NCBI GenBank assembly: GCA_019055375.1
Contig: JAHQIW010000274.1
Location: 186,001-250,000, forward strand
Origin: Parelaphostrongylus tenuis
Taxonomy: Eukaryota > Nematoda > Chromadorea > Rhabditida > Metastrongylidae
Reading direction: 5' to 3'
Length of the DNA stretch: 64,000 nt
Shown here: positions 50,599 to 61,399 of the stretch, piece after piece
Layout of the letters: every line of letters begins with the position of its first letter
Numbering within the stretch: position 1 is the first letter of the stretch
Notes under the pieces: generated by a model
The model's database searches: none
Told to the model about the DNA's origin: nothing
What the model saw: only the letters and a program-made list of their open reading frames with translations
Program-made: the position numbers and the translations under genes

Positions 50599-51389
50599 CG
50601 CTTTTTAATTTATTACCTCTTAATCAGGAGGACCGAACCTTGTTTCTTAATTAAGTCTTTAGGAGAGCGTATGTCTCAACATACAGGGCTGTTGCAGATT
50701 TACAGTGTTGTGAAAGAGCCCGCAATCACTAGCAATCACTTCAACTCTTTATTTAGCATATATTTTCTGTTTTCTTAGGGATGTTTTATTTTTGACTAGT
50801 TCTCTTTTACATTGCAAGCAATTAAGCGCATTTTATAATTCATTCGTTCCTTCTAAAATTTGGCGATTTACATTCAAAGATTATCATTTTTCATTATAGA
50901 TTAATAAGCTTCACGAGGATGATGATACAAGCTTTATTCGGCTGTCGTATGAATCTTAATTACAACGTCTTGTAACGGGAGCCGGTGGCTGAGTAGCTAA
51001 CAGTACTCGGCGCAATTCGACGCGCGACATTCCCCACCGCTCTCAACACTCTCTGGCATTCATGAACGCTGCACAAAACGCCTTAGCCTGGCCATTCTGA
51101 AGTTGTCAAAGAGATGTGTCGAACCAATATCTGAAGACCTGAAACCGCACAAAAAAATGTGATATGAGTCAAATAAAGTGGCAACTAAAAAATATTTAGG
51201 TGTTCCATAAATTTAGACACTAGACCAATGAACATCAAATTTATTGGTCAGAAGTTAAATTTGCATGATTTTGGCATCGTTGATATAGAATTTGCCTGTA
51301 CTTGCTTAATGATGAAGCGAAGCTGTCGTGTAACGAATTCGCTAGTTACTCATACAAGAATGGTACATAGGGAAAAGTGCCAATGAAGA

Positions 51390-51775
51390 AGTTTTGATTA
51401 TTAATGGAGCTTCCCGTGGACGGCTCGAGCGCTGCCCTTTCTCCATACTGTTCTTTCTAGCTTTAAACTTCACCAATCACTTTGCAGCCGTCATCTCTAC
51501 AACCGCATCATCGCCTCAAGCCCAAAATTTTACCCGCCGCTTCATTAACACTTTCCTCATAAACCAATCCTGCATGAATAGCAAACAAATTTGTTCCCAA
51601 GACAGCTCCATTTCAAAGCAAATATAGACAAGCTGTATACCAAAATGTTTGCAAGTAAAGGCGCGATTGAACAACGTCAGGATTATGCAATTTAAATAAC
51701 TTCTGGTTAATAAATATGGTGTTAATTGCTTTAGCGCGACAACTTGTGCAACGACCTAATAAACAACGTACAGCT
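51390..51775 (-). mobile_element. Mariner remnant (5' end)
   Basis: On the - strand a terminal-repeat-like TTAGGTCGTTGCACAAG (near 51765) leads to ATGGAGCTGTCTTGGGAACA, read MELSWEQIC. The leader and start match the remnant at 54020. The frame soon breaks. Confidence 0.55.
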
Positions 51776-52489
51776 GATTTTATACTAATCAGTTACTGAT
51801 CAATTTTGAATATTATTCTTATTTCATTTCTCATTCTGTCTCAGTTGTTCTAATTTATGATTTATAATTACTTACCTTTATGATTTTGTAGATTGTGATT
51901 TCACTTGACTACATTATCAACCAATAATCTTTATCATCAACTGTCGTCCTGTATATGAGGGCATCGCACAGCGATGTTCTTCGGATGAACGGTGCCCACC
52001 GAACTCACCAAAAGAGTACTGGACTCAATCGACAGCGAAGACGAACAGCTGTGAAAAATCGACTCGAATCATCGACTCTGAAGAAGGAGAAACCCGTCAA
52101 AGCGATAGCCAAATAAAATTTATCTTAAGAGCCTCGTGCTACAGGCTTATTCAACAGAGAAAATATGATAAATTAATCATGCCGAGATTCCAGGAGAGTT
52201 GTGCAGCAATATGTCTATACACTAGCGCTGTTGTTATCATTTGTTTTTGTTAATATTATTGTTACTAATATTATGTTCTTTTCGAAGTTTAATATGTGAT
52301 AATCATAAGTGGCACACATATTGGCTGAGCAAGCGTTTCCTTAGAAAAACCATAGAAAATATACGTTTTTACAACTCTGATTTATAGATGAGTGACAGAA
52401 TGAAGAAGTAAAGGAAAAAATTGAAGAGAAAGTCATGGAAGAACAATAATAAAATAGAAATAAAGATAGTCGTCAACGACTTTGTGATC

Positions 52490-52715
52490 CGTCTTCACAG
52501 TGTTATTTTTTCACTATGCGTATCTTAGCACCTCTAGCATTAAATTCGTTATTTCGCCTTCTTCATAAATTCGTAGGATTTCGGTTGAGCACGTGTCCTT
52601 GCAGTCACAGGGATACCATAGGGCGCTGTTGTTGACTGCCGAAGAGAGTTGGGCGGTGAAGCTCAGCTCCGCACGCTTCGCAACGAGCATCACAATTACT
52701 CGGCCATGGCGCCCC
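52490..52715 (-). mobile_element. tRNA-head SINE-like repeat, family D
   Basis: On the - strand it begins CATGGCCGAGTAATTGTGAT. GTTGTTGACTGCCGAAGAGA and GCACGTGTCCTTGCAGTCAC on the + strand match the 26.0-kb and 63.1-kb copies. Confidence 0.6.
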
Positions 52716-52734
52716 TATGTGTGCATCTACGAGC

Positions 52735-52819
52735 ATATATATATATATATACATATATATGTATATATATACATATATATGTATATATATACATATATAT
52801 GTATATATATATATATATA
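52735..52819. repeat. AT-rich microsatellite, ATATATACAT type
   Basis: An alternating AT tract with ACAT/GTAT interruptions at a period of 20 bp. It separates a family D SINE from a family A SINE. Confidence 0.95.
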
Positions 52820-53116
52820 AAAAGGATAAAGCTCTCGGCGTTGATCAATCCCTGAGGGATGCGCCATGCATTCGACTTCAATTTTTAACTTCGTTTGAGG
52901 TGATTGAATGCACATCTGGCCTTTACAATGACTCGCGGTGGCCTCCCGCTGAACCGAGTCAGTGCTGCTTATCCTCCCAGACAAGTCTGAGACCTGTCTG
53001 GTACCAATTTACCGACCCCGGAGAGATGGATGGCTTGGTGAGCCATGAGCGCGAGATCGAACCAGTGACCTCGTGTGCGACGCAGGGCACCTCTAACCAC
53101 TGCGCCACATGCGCTC
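52819..53116 (-). mobile_element. tRNA-derived SINE, family A (best-preserved copy)
   Basis: On the - strand it starts GAGCGCATGTGGCGCAGTGG with TTAGAGGTGCCC (A box), then CTGGTTCGATCTC (B box), a body with GGGAGGATAAGCAGCACTGA, and the end CTCAGGGATTGATCAACG, CCGAGAGCTTTATCC. AT tracts flank both sides. The 194-codon ORF across it is an artefact. Confidence 0.8.
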
Positions 53117-53123
53117 ATATATA

Positions 53124-53176
<53 letters not shown>
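53117..53176. repeat. (AT)n microsatellite
   Basis: About 60 bp of alternating AT with one TT phase change, next to the head of the family A SINE. Confidence 0.95.
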
Positions 53177-53179
<3 letters not shown>

Positions 53180-53324
53180 ACGCCAACACACACTTTATCA
53201 GATATGTACATGAACAAAGAAATGTACACATACGATCATACGCATATCAACATATACTTATGCAAAATGCAAACTGTCCTATATACATATGCACACTATG
53301 ACATGTTACACCTTTGCATACATT

Positions 53325-53640
53325 TATGCGGAGAGCAAAAAATATGTGGCAACACGTGTTTTTGTATGACGTGCCATCGTACAAACTGTACGGATTCCAC
53401 TACTTGTTGCTTTCAATTCGTTTTCTCGCATCCGCCATTCACAAAGTTCTTCGAACGTTTCAGATGTTGCTTCGTCTGCTACCTGAAGACATTGTCTTCT
53501 GTAGAAATGTCGTAGAGTGCCGGTAAAAACGGTTCCCTTTGCAGTCCAATGGATGGCCCAGCAAAAATTTCTCTTTATAAACTTGCTGGAAAACGTGAGA
53601 AGATGGGACCCTCTATTCTTCACAATAACGTACATCACTA
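53325..53640 (-). mobile_element. tRNA-head SINE-like repeat, family C (3' part)
   Basis: On the - strand GAAACGTTCGAAGAACTTTG and AGTGGAATCCGTACAGTTTG follow CATTTCTACAGAAGAC as in family C. The 104-codon ORF reads through the repeat, so I do not treat it as a gene. Confidence 0.45.
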
Positions 53641-53816
53641 CTCATCACTGCTCTATCACGCTCCCTTCGAAAAAAATATATAAACCCATAAAGTACATAC
53701 TGACAAAATATACCTTAGTGAAATACCACACACCGATACATACACTGATATATACATTCAAACACATACACACATGCGGCACATACACACAAATACATGC
53801 GCATATGTATAGAGCC

Positions 53817-53818
<2 letters not shown>

Positions 53819-53861
<43 letters not shown>
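53819..53861. repeat. (AT)n microsatellite
   Basis: A clean AT dinucleotide tract. CA/TA-rich sequence (ACACATACACAC) precedes it, and a second CA-rich patch lies at 54690-54780. Confidence 0.95.
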
Positions 53862-53864
<3 letters not shown>

Positions 53865-54019
53865 CGAATGTATGAAAATTTTATATGATAGTTTTTATAA
53901 GACTTTGAAGATGATGAGTTTTGTACCCGAAAAACGCTATTTGCTGCAAATTAACATTGCACAGTAATTAACCAAAAAATTGAGATTGTTTGGTTTTGAA
54001 ATCATTGAGTTGCACTTTT

Positions 54020-54490
54020 TTTGCTAACATTTTGGTATACAGTTTGCTTATACTTACTCTAAGATGGAGCTGTCGTTGGAACAAATTCGCTTGCAATTCG
54101 TGCAAGTATAGCGTGTAGGGTAACGATGCTTGTGAAGCGGTGGACAAGATTAATGGAGCTTCAAATGAGCTTCATCTCAAAGCAAGCACAGGCAAGATGT
54201 ATACTGAAATGTTCGCAAGAACATGCGCAATCAAACGATACCAAAATCATGCAATTTCACTGCAAAAATCAAATGATAAACCGAAGCGGCACGAACGTTT
54301 TCGGCTTTGAAGCATGTTAACGCTCGGCTTCATGCTGCAAACGCCCATCGAAAACTTCATAAAGAACTGAGGTGGGAGGTTATAGGATGCTTAATTTTAC
54401 CCGCCTTACTCTCCTGACATTGGACCGTCAGATTACAAGTCGAAATTGCCAAATTCAAGTTGTAAATTAGCAATTTTTAGAGCAATGGCG
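54020..54490 (+). mobile_element. Mariner transposase remnant, internally deleted
   Basis: The start MELSLEQIRLQF (54066) follows the leader shared with 51.6 kb. Near 54320 the reading NARLHAANAHRKLHKELRWEV continues after a frame change as PPYSPDIGPSDYK, the mariner motif around the third catalytic Asp. The middle of the transposase is missing and stops are present. Confidence 0.8.
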
Positions 54491-54793
54491 TTTTTTCGGA
54501 AACATAAGTCGTCGTCTTCAAAGTCCTATGAAAACCATCATATAAAATATTTTCTACGCAGACACCGCTTGAATAATTTGCTTTTTTAACGCACTTTCAA
54601 ACTGCTGAAAATTAAGAATTTACATTTTCTTACTTTTATTATTATTACATCAAAAAAATGGTGAAGTCATTTTTGTATACCTGTTACATACACAAGTGCG
54701 CATATACACAAAAAACACACGTACACCACACGTTTATACAAATGCATACACATAACATTCGAACACAGATATACATGAGCGCATACAACATAC

Positions 54794-55092
54794 ATTTTGA
54801 AGACTGATGGCGCAGGTCGTGGCCAATTTTCTTTATCTTTCCGCCTAGTTCTAGAATTCTCTTGGCACACATAGGTGGCAACGTTGTCGAGATTTCGAAC
54901 AAATCTCCTCTAATACTGTCAGTATCAGTCTTTTCATATTTTTGTTGTACCACTTTATATGATCTTTCGATTAAGATGGAAGTGCTTTCTATTTCAGATA
55001 TCTCATAGTAATGGACAGATTCTTTTCGTCGTTGGTTGACTGATATGTAAAAGAAAGTCGTGCTTGAATTACAATCGACAAATTTCCTCTGT
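54794..55092 (-). CDS. Convincing coding exon on the minus strand (99 aa), gene unknown
   Basis: Reading down from 55092, the acceptor TTTCGATTTTAG precedes 298 nt with no stop, ending at the donor T|GTATGT. It needs two bases from the preceding exon and leaves one. The peptide is clearly protein-like: FVDCNSSTTFFYISVNQRRK, YYEISEIESTSILIERSYKV, later LPPMCAKRILELGGKIKKIG. Its pattern (beta-like first half, helical second half) suggests a piece of a larger extracellular or cytoskeletal protein, but no family was recognised. A preceding donor that fits by phase (AAG|GTTAAT near 55328) lies after a frame that contains a TGA, so the gene may be broken. The next exon downstream was not found; the mariner remnant lies there. 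Confidence 0.5.
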
Positions 55093-55999
55093 CTAAAATC
55101 GAAAGCGGATTAAGTGATACATCTTCCATCCATTTATCTAACACTTTGACTCTGTCCTTTCGGTTTCGTGGTTTTTTCAAGTAGTACATCCGAGTTTTAT
55201 TGATAACTTATGATGAGTGAAGATTGATGTTCTCCATCAGCATCACTTGTCTACCTAAAACTCTTATTTTACAGTTCAATACGAAGTGCTTATAAATTTG
55301 TCTAAACGTTTTTCTTTATTAACCTTTTCTTACGCTGCGAGCCAGCCGATTGCGATGAAAAATGGTCGCAGTTGGGACGAGTTTCACCGGAAATGATTCC
55401 GTTAGATCACAAAAAAAATCTGAACCACTCAGTGATATGGAGTATTCATAAGTCTACATTTTGAAATTGGACAACAGAAACGCTCTAAGAAGATAAAACA
55501 AGGACTAGTAGAAAATTTTCGATTCTCGATAATTGATATTTCAATATCCGGGTGCGAACGATGGAATCTGCGGTTTTCAGTGATCAATTTCAGGAAGACA
55601 GAATGCTTTAAGGCTTTCATGAGGTGTGGTATGGCACTTCTAGTGCTAGACGTACGTTTCGTTTTCTCGCAAGCCTTATCACTAGCACATGTCGTTCGGC
55701 TGATCGCCTCTGCTATTATTGGGAATCGTCGCCGAAGATGTAACACTGTGCATCAAATGAAAAGACCACTTGATATGGCGTCCTACCAGCGATTGTTTGT
55801 CGATCGCATGGCTCATGGGTAGTTGGAAGCATATGAAAATACTTCCCAATCGACTATTTTGAAACATCGGGGTCTCGAATTAGTCGATTAGAAAGTATTG
55901 CTGTAATTTCAGAATAGTTTGTAAGGTAGGATATTTTATTTGGCATTTTTCGTCTAAGTCTATTACTAGAAAGCTTTGAAAATCCTTAAAATTGAGTGG

Positions 56000-56500
56000 G
56001 ATATTTTGTAGGTCAACTGAGAATCTGATCATACAATCGGCAACCTCTTCTAGTCATATTTTTCTACGCTTGTCACTTATTAATATCATTCGTCTCTTCC
56101 ATATTTCTCCACCCTTTGTTCATTTGGTTAAACAGATTGTTTTCTGTTCTCATATTTTTGACATCAACTATTGTGTGCTCACTTTTTCCTCGTGTCTTCC
56201 TCCTAGTTCGACCCCTCTTCAATTTCAGTGCACAGTTATCCAGTCTTCTTTTCTGTTTCTGCATCGTCTACTTCTCGATCCACTTCCAGCTGTCTCAGTT
56301 TGTTTCTCCTCTCTATCGACGTTCTCAACAGCTTTCGCTGTTAATGGCGTATGGATGAGAAAATTTCTCTTTTGGTCTCGTTTATTTGAACAGAGCCACA
56401 ATTTCATTTACAAAGTTTTTTCAGCTGGTTATAGAACATTGCTTTTTCTGCACTCAGACGTGGAAGCTTCAACAATAGATCCTTTTTAGCGCCTACATAT
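56000..56500. other. Pyrimidine-rich (+) tract with overlapping open frames
   Basis: Three + frames (165 and 80 codons among them) and two - frames are open because the + strand is C/T-rich. TCTCAACAGCTTTCGCTGTT resembles GCTCAACGCTCTTATCGCTA at 33.05 kb, so these tracts may be copies of one element. No exon can be defended. Confidence 0.35.
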
Positions 56501-57327
56501 AAATTCCTTTGAATTGCAAATCCATAACTATATGCTTGTCATCGTTCGATGACTAAGCCTTGCCTATTCCTACAACTATATTGGCCATGAAGTAACTCGA
56601 TAGGACCCCAAAAAAATAGGTTTTTCAACCCTCCCAGCACCGTCCTCTTAAATTGCGATGAGGGCTCGTGTAGAAATTCGAAAGCAAGTTACTAGCCGAA
56701 CTCAGTAGTTAAGATGTTCATTACAGTGCTCTTTAAACCCGGATAGAACAGTTAGAACTTTAGCAGATGTTCATTTGCTTGACCGTCGATGGGAAACCCA
56801 TCAGGAATAGTCAACAGCCAAGAAAAATCCGCCAATTATGAAACCATTTCTTAACTTTCGTTTCAAACGACAGGCAGAGAAATTTTAATTATGGCATTCG
56901 TCATGAACATATTGCTGGTCCGATACTTCATCGACCTCTCTAAACATTTGACGCTCTCTTTTGAAATCGGAAGTGTGGAACCACACTTGCCTCAAAATAC
57001 TTCAGTCCATCTAATCCAGTTGGAAACTCTCTGTAGAATTATTCAACGACTCCAGTAGAAATCGCCACGACCAGCAGAGTGATATTCATAAAGAAGACGA
57101 CAATTCTCAAACAGCCGAAATCGCATGCTAATAGAAAATTTTGATAGAAGATGGATGCCGAAAACGGAGCAAATGCCAGAGGTGCTGAAATTCGCAAAAT
57201 TTGGTGCATGTTTCAACGGGCAGTCTGAAATAGAAAAGATTTGTTTCACACATTTCACCGAAATCTAGGCCACATAGCCACGGGCTGATGTTCCGTGTGA
57301 ACCCTTTGAGCACCAGCGCTGACAGGA

Positions 57328-57434
57328 AGGCGGCGTCGCGCCGTCGCTTGCGTAGCAGTCAGGCAGGCGGCGTCTGCATGTCTGTTCATGCATGCCTGAC
57401 TGTTTGCCTGCTTTCTCATGAGACGCGACGCCTT
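57328..57434. repeat. GC-rich nested palindrome
   Basis: Outer arms AAGGCGGCGTCGCG and CGCGACGCCTT, with inner arms CAGTCAGGCAGGC and GCATGCCTGACTG, can pair into a branched hairpin. The GC content stands out from the surrounding AT-rich DNA. No ORF crosses it. Confidence 0.65.
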
Positions 57435-58036
57435 TATTATAGTAGCTGAGTGAGATTTTACGTCACGCGGTAAACATCGAAAAGACTATTATGGTCCCCA
57501 GAAAACTGAAGAAAACTACCTTATGAGAGGAACGATAATAGTGCTAGCTATCTGACTTGGGTATTGACCACTATGTTTTCTCACTGGCAATTTCGCATGC
57601 GTTCACGAAAGCAGTCTTTTGACAAGACTCAACCTCCAGTATTCTGGAACCCTTCAAAACGTTCCTTCTCGATTGTACTGCTTAGTTCAGCATTAAATTA
57701 GCTCTTTTGGGCATGTTAGATAAAACGAGCGAAACCGTTAAAACGTACGTATATCACTAACATAGATTATCAAAACCTCGAAAAATGGCTCAGTAAAAAG
57801 TCTGTGGAAATATTTATACTAAAGTTCTAACGAGGTTTTTGAAAATCAATCGAATAAAAAGCATATCAGATCACAGTTGCTCTGCGACTCTCCTGTTGAG
57901 CGTGGCATTGTCCTATTACTTTCTCATTATTCAGATGTTTTACAATCTAATATGTTGAACTAGAATACTGCGCCAGTGTTCGGTGTGGCCCAATCAGAAG
58001 CGGACATCATACAAATCTTGTTAAAAAATTTCATAA

Positions 58037-58318
58037 AAGATAAAGAGCTAGGATATTGTGCCTTGATCAATCTGTGAGAAATGCACCATGTATTCCATTT
58101 GGACATGCTCATTAGAGGTGATTTGATGCATATCAAAAATAATGTACGGTGGCTCACCGATTATCAACTCAGTGTAGCTATTTCCGTGATAAGTTTAGTA
58201 TCACTTTGCCAACCCCGGAGGAATGGAAGGTTCCATGAACCCGAGGTTCAAGGTCGGACTAACTATCCATCCAATAAGTAAAGCATAATGCCTCTAACCT
58301 CTGCGCTACAGAGCCCTA
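58037..58318 (-). mobile_element. tRNA-derived SINE, family A (diverged)
   Basis: On the - strand TGTAGCGCAGAGGTTAGAGG starts the head and GAGATTGATCAAGG-like sequence ends it. TCCATTCCTCCGGGGTTGGC matches the body of the 52.8-kb copy. It has small insertions in the head. Confidence 0.6.
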
Positions 58319-58712
58319 AAAGTTTCATACATATAGCACAAATCTCATACATTATCTTATTCGTGGCTCAATGATGGAAAGTAAGCACTAAAAATGGTAT
58401 AGACAGCAACTTTGCCACGTTACACAATCCAAGCATCCAGCTGGATATGGATTTGAGGGACCAGCGATACAATGCAGATTATCATCCCAATAAAGCTTCC
58501 AACTATTACACCGCTAGCTTTTTTACGATCGATTCTCACCATGAACAATTGAGAACATGATGACGTGTACCATGAACATTATGGTAACCATCATCACCTG
58601 GTTCGCAAAAGACAATATCAACCTTTGTGACTATCAGACTGAAGTGTGCATAGAGAGACTGATGAATGTCCCAAGGAATATTCGTTTCTGTAAAAAAGCT
58701 CTAATCCGATAA

Positions 58713-59000
58713 AAGCTCTTGTGGCAGTGGTTAGAGGTGCTCTGCGTCGTACACGAGTTCGATGGTTCAATTTTGCAGATTTCACAAGCCTTCCATACCT
58801 CCGAGGTCGGTAAGCTGGCACAACACTCATCAGAGCGGATAAGTATCATTGGCTGGATATATTGGCAGGCTACCGCAAGTCATTGTAAAGAGCAGATATG
58901 CATTCATTTATCTCAAACAAAGCTGAAAATTGAAGACGATTGCATGACGCATCTCTCAGGGATTGATCATCGCCGAGAGCTTTATTCTTTATCCTTCAAT
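58713..59000 (+). mobile_element. tRNA-derived SINE, family A (plus orientation)
   Basis: GTGGCAGTGGTTAGAGGTGC (A box) and GATGGTTCAATTTTG (decayed B box) are followed by ACCGCAAGTCATTGTAAAGA and CGCCGAGAGCTTTATTC. With the 58.0-kb copy it forms an inverted pair about 400 bp apart. Confidence 0.65.
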
Positions 59001-59039
59001 CTGAGTATCAGGCTATTGCAGTCTTTTGTTTAACTTGCT

Positions 59040-61075
59040 TTTGAGAGAATTAGAGGATGAAAAGGAAAGGAGAAAAAAATGTGAAAGTGTACTGCTGAAA
59101 TCGGTCGACTGACGAAGCTCCCCTGCTGAGAGCTCTAAAATCAATATTAAATTTATGAAACGTTTTGACAAACTGATCGAGTTTCGATGACATATTTTCG
59201 ACTCTCATGCAAGTACGATCATTTACACCACTAGGAGTGATAAGAGATGTGTTCTATTTTGACTCCACTTTTTGACTGAGAGAGTGAATAGGAAGACGGT
59301 AGAAATCGAAAGGAGTCAGCTGGAATGGTTTTTAAAGTAAGGATTCGAATGAGGAGAGGCCGGTGATGAAACAGAGAGTTAGCGAAACTGTATGGAAAAT
59401 GGAGAGTGAGAGAACTAAGAGGAAGAAACTTGAAGAAAATCAGAGCACAGTGGAGAAGAATGGATGAAAATAAAGCACAGAGGATAGATAGTATGGAGAT
59501 AATTTGATTAAAGGGACAGGCGGTGACGACGGAAAAAAGGCAAGCGGAAATTGATTTTTATTCAGTGGGAGACGATCAGACCGAAGAGATTAGCAGCTAG
59601 TGGAATTTTGCTTATATCTCTTCAAAAGGTGCTCTACAGTCATTTGTCATCAGATGTCACGTTTTTCATTTATCTGTGTTGGTCGATTATCACACTTTGC
59701 TTGATAAATCCTTTAATTAACTCCTTGTCCTTTCATTTCGTTTTTTCGAAGGCGTTCGATAAAAAGTGTTCAATTGCTGGCTTCGTTAGATTACTCCTAC
59801 GTAAGAAATCATTGCATCCATTCTTGGCAGATGAACTAATCATTGTGCGATAATGTTGATATATACAATCTTTGCGGTCATCTATTTGTACGCTAAAATA
59901 TTTCAGAATGTACAGCACAGTGATAAGGTGTGATTTGTGCTGTTCTTACGGTCATTAGTTCGACTTCACATTTTGTGCTAACAAAGTTTACTACTATCTG
60001 GCCTCTTCAAGTTAGTACTAGGCTTGTCTTGACGACAGAGGAAGCAATAGAGATTATTGGGCATGCACAAATCATTGTATGGGTCAAAAAAATCCCTCTG
60101 CGACATTACGAATGGAGTTGAATGCATGGCGCATTTCAGAGGAGCGGATAAATACCGAGCTTCCAGTCCTTTATTCTTTTCAAGTTTTGACTTGACAGTG
60201 TTGAAAGGTTCATTCTAATTTTCGATCTCCATTAAATCCGGAATACGCGACATCAATCCGAATATTAATCTTCATACTATTTGAACGACACATTGTCCAG
60301 CTTAAAAACTATAGCACTGCGGGAGTCGCTGAAATTTCTTAGGATTCTATCTCTACTGTCTCTAGGATTTTGTGAACAATCTCATGGCCTATTTGACGTA
60401 TGTTCGATGCCAACACAAATTTATCTGACTCCTCTCATCATCTTAATGCTTTTCACAATCATTTAAATGTTAGAATCGATGAGTAAACAAGACAAATACG
60501 AACTATGGAATCTGAAAGCTCTACAGGACAGCTGTTATGCACGTGTTTGTTGTCTATACACAGATTTCGTAACAACTTAATCGTTCACTTGTTATCTACC
60601 AATGATCACTCTGTCCACACTTTGTTTCTCAACATGAAGCATTGCCGTCCGCTGCAACGGTGTGATTTTTCGTGGCATGTAGTGCTGCACACTCTCCAAT
60701 GTCTCGTGCTTGAGTCGTTTTATTATCGACTTTTTCGAAAGTACATCTGGCTGCTGTTTGCCCTTAGTTTGCTCTCTGCTTAATAAAGCATGTGCTGCAC
60801 GAAATGATGAGAGTTGCTTTGCAGCCCGACTCGTCTATATGGCGCAAAACTCGTCACAATTGCATACTGCATAAAATTAACCTGTGTTCCGCACTATTAG
60901 CTGTCTGTTGTTTCATTTGACACATCATTATGTTCGCAACAGGACGAATTGATTTCAATGCGTATAATATTAAACCAATGTAAATTCCCAAGACCGACTG
61001 TCTATTGATCTCGGCATGCTTCAATATATCCCACTTTTTTCTGCAAACCAAACACGAGATGCTATATAATTTCTT
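59040..61075. other. Purine-rich tract followed by unassigned sequence
   Basis: 59040-59560 is G/A-rich on the + strand, the mirror of the 33-kb and 56-kb tracts. ORFs of 100 codons at 59551 (with FSKAFDKK, reminiscent of but not sufficient for a reverse transcriptase) and 92 codons at 60505 have no splice support. Confidence 0.3.
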
Positions 61076-61079
61076 TATT

Positions 61080-61360
61080 TATTTAACAACTGACGTTTCG
61101 GCAGTTCGCCTTCTTCAGAGCCTGGAAAGGTCAAATTGTCTGCAACCCTAATCAGTCAAAACATTTAACAAAACACAAAACGCAGGAACGTTTATAAAAA
61201 GCGGTATGTGCAGTGTTGATTTTGTGCTTGTTGCGGTTGAAATCTAGGTCTGGTGATTTTTTCCAATGGAGTAATGGAGGTGTTTGACTGATTGGATTGA
61301 ACACAATTTGACCTTTCCAGGATCTGAAGATAGCGGACTGCAGAAACGTCAGCTGTCGAA
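61080..61360. mobile_element. MITE-like element, family M1 (fullest copy)
   Basis: CAACTGACGTTTCGGCAGTT to CTGGAAAGGTCAAATTGTC on the left is matched in reverse complement by AATTTGACCTTTCCAGGATC to CTGCAGAAACGTCAGCTG on the right. The interior GTTGAAATCTAGGTCTGGTG is shared with the 6.5-kb copy. Confidence 0.7.
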
Positions 61361-61399
61361 TGAGTAAAGAATATATATAAAAGCTCGTGTTTGGCTTGG

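Noticed and set aside
52717..53301. 194-codon + strand ORF
   Set aside because: It runs through two AT microsatellites and the reverse of a family A SINE.
53324..53638. 104-codon minus-strand ORF as a gene
   Set aside because: It matches the 3' part of the family C repeat.
55992..56489. 165-codon + strand ORF as a gene
   Set aside because: The pyrimidine-rich strand keeps all frames open. There is no start context, splice site or domain.
59551..59853. Reverse-transcriptase fragment (FSKAFDKK)
   Set aside because: Only a short match to the usual SKAFD motif, with no YxDD box or other RT motif nearby.
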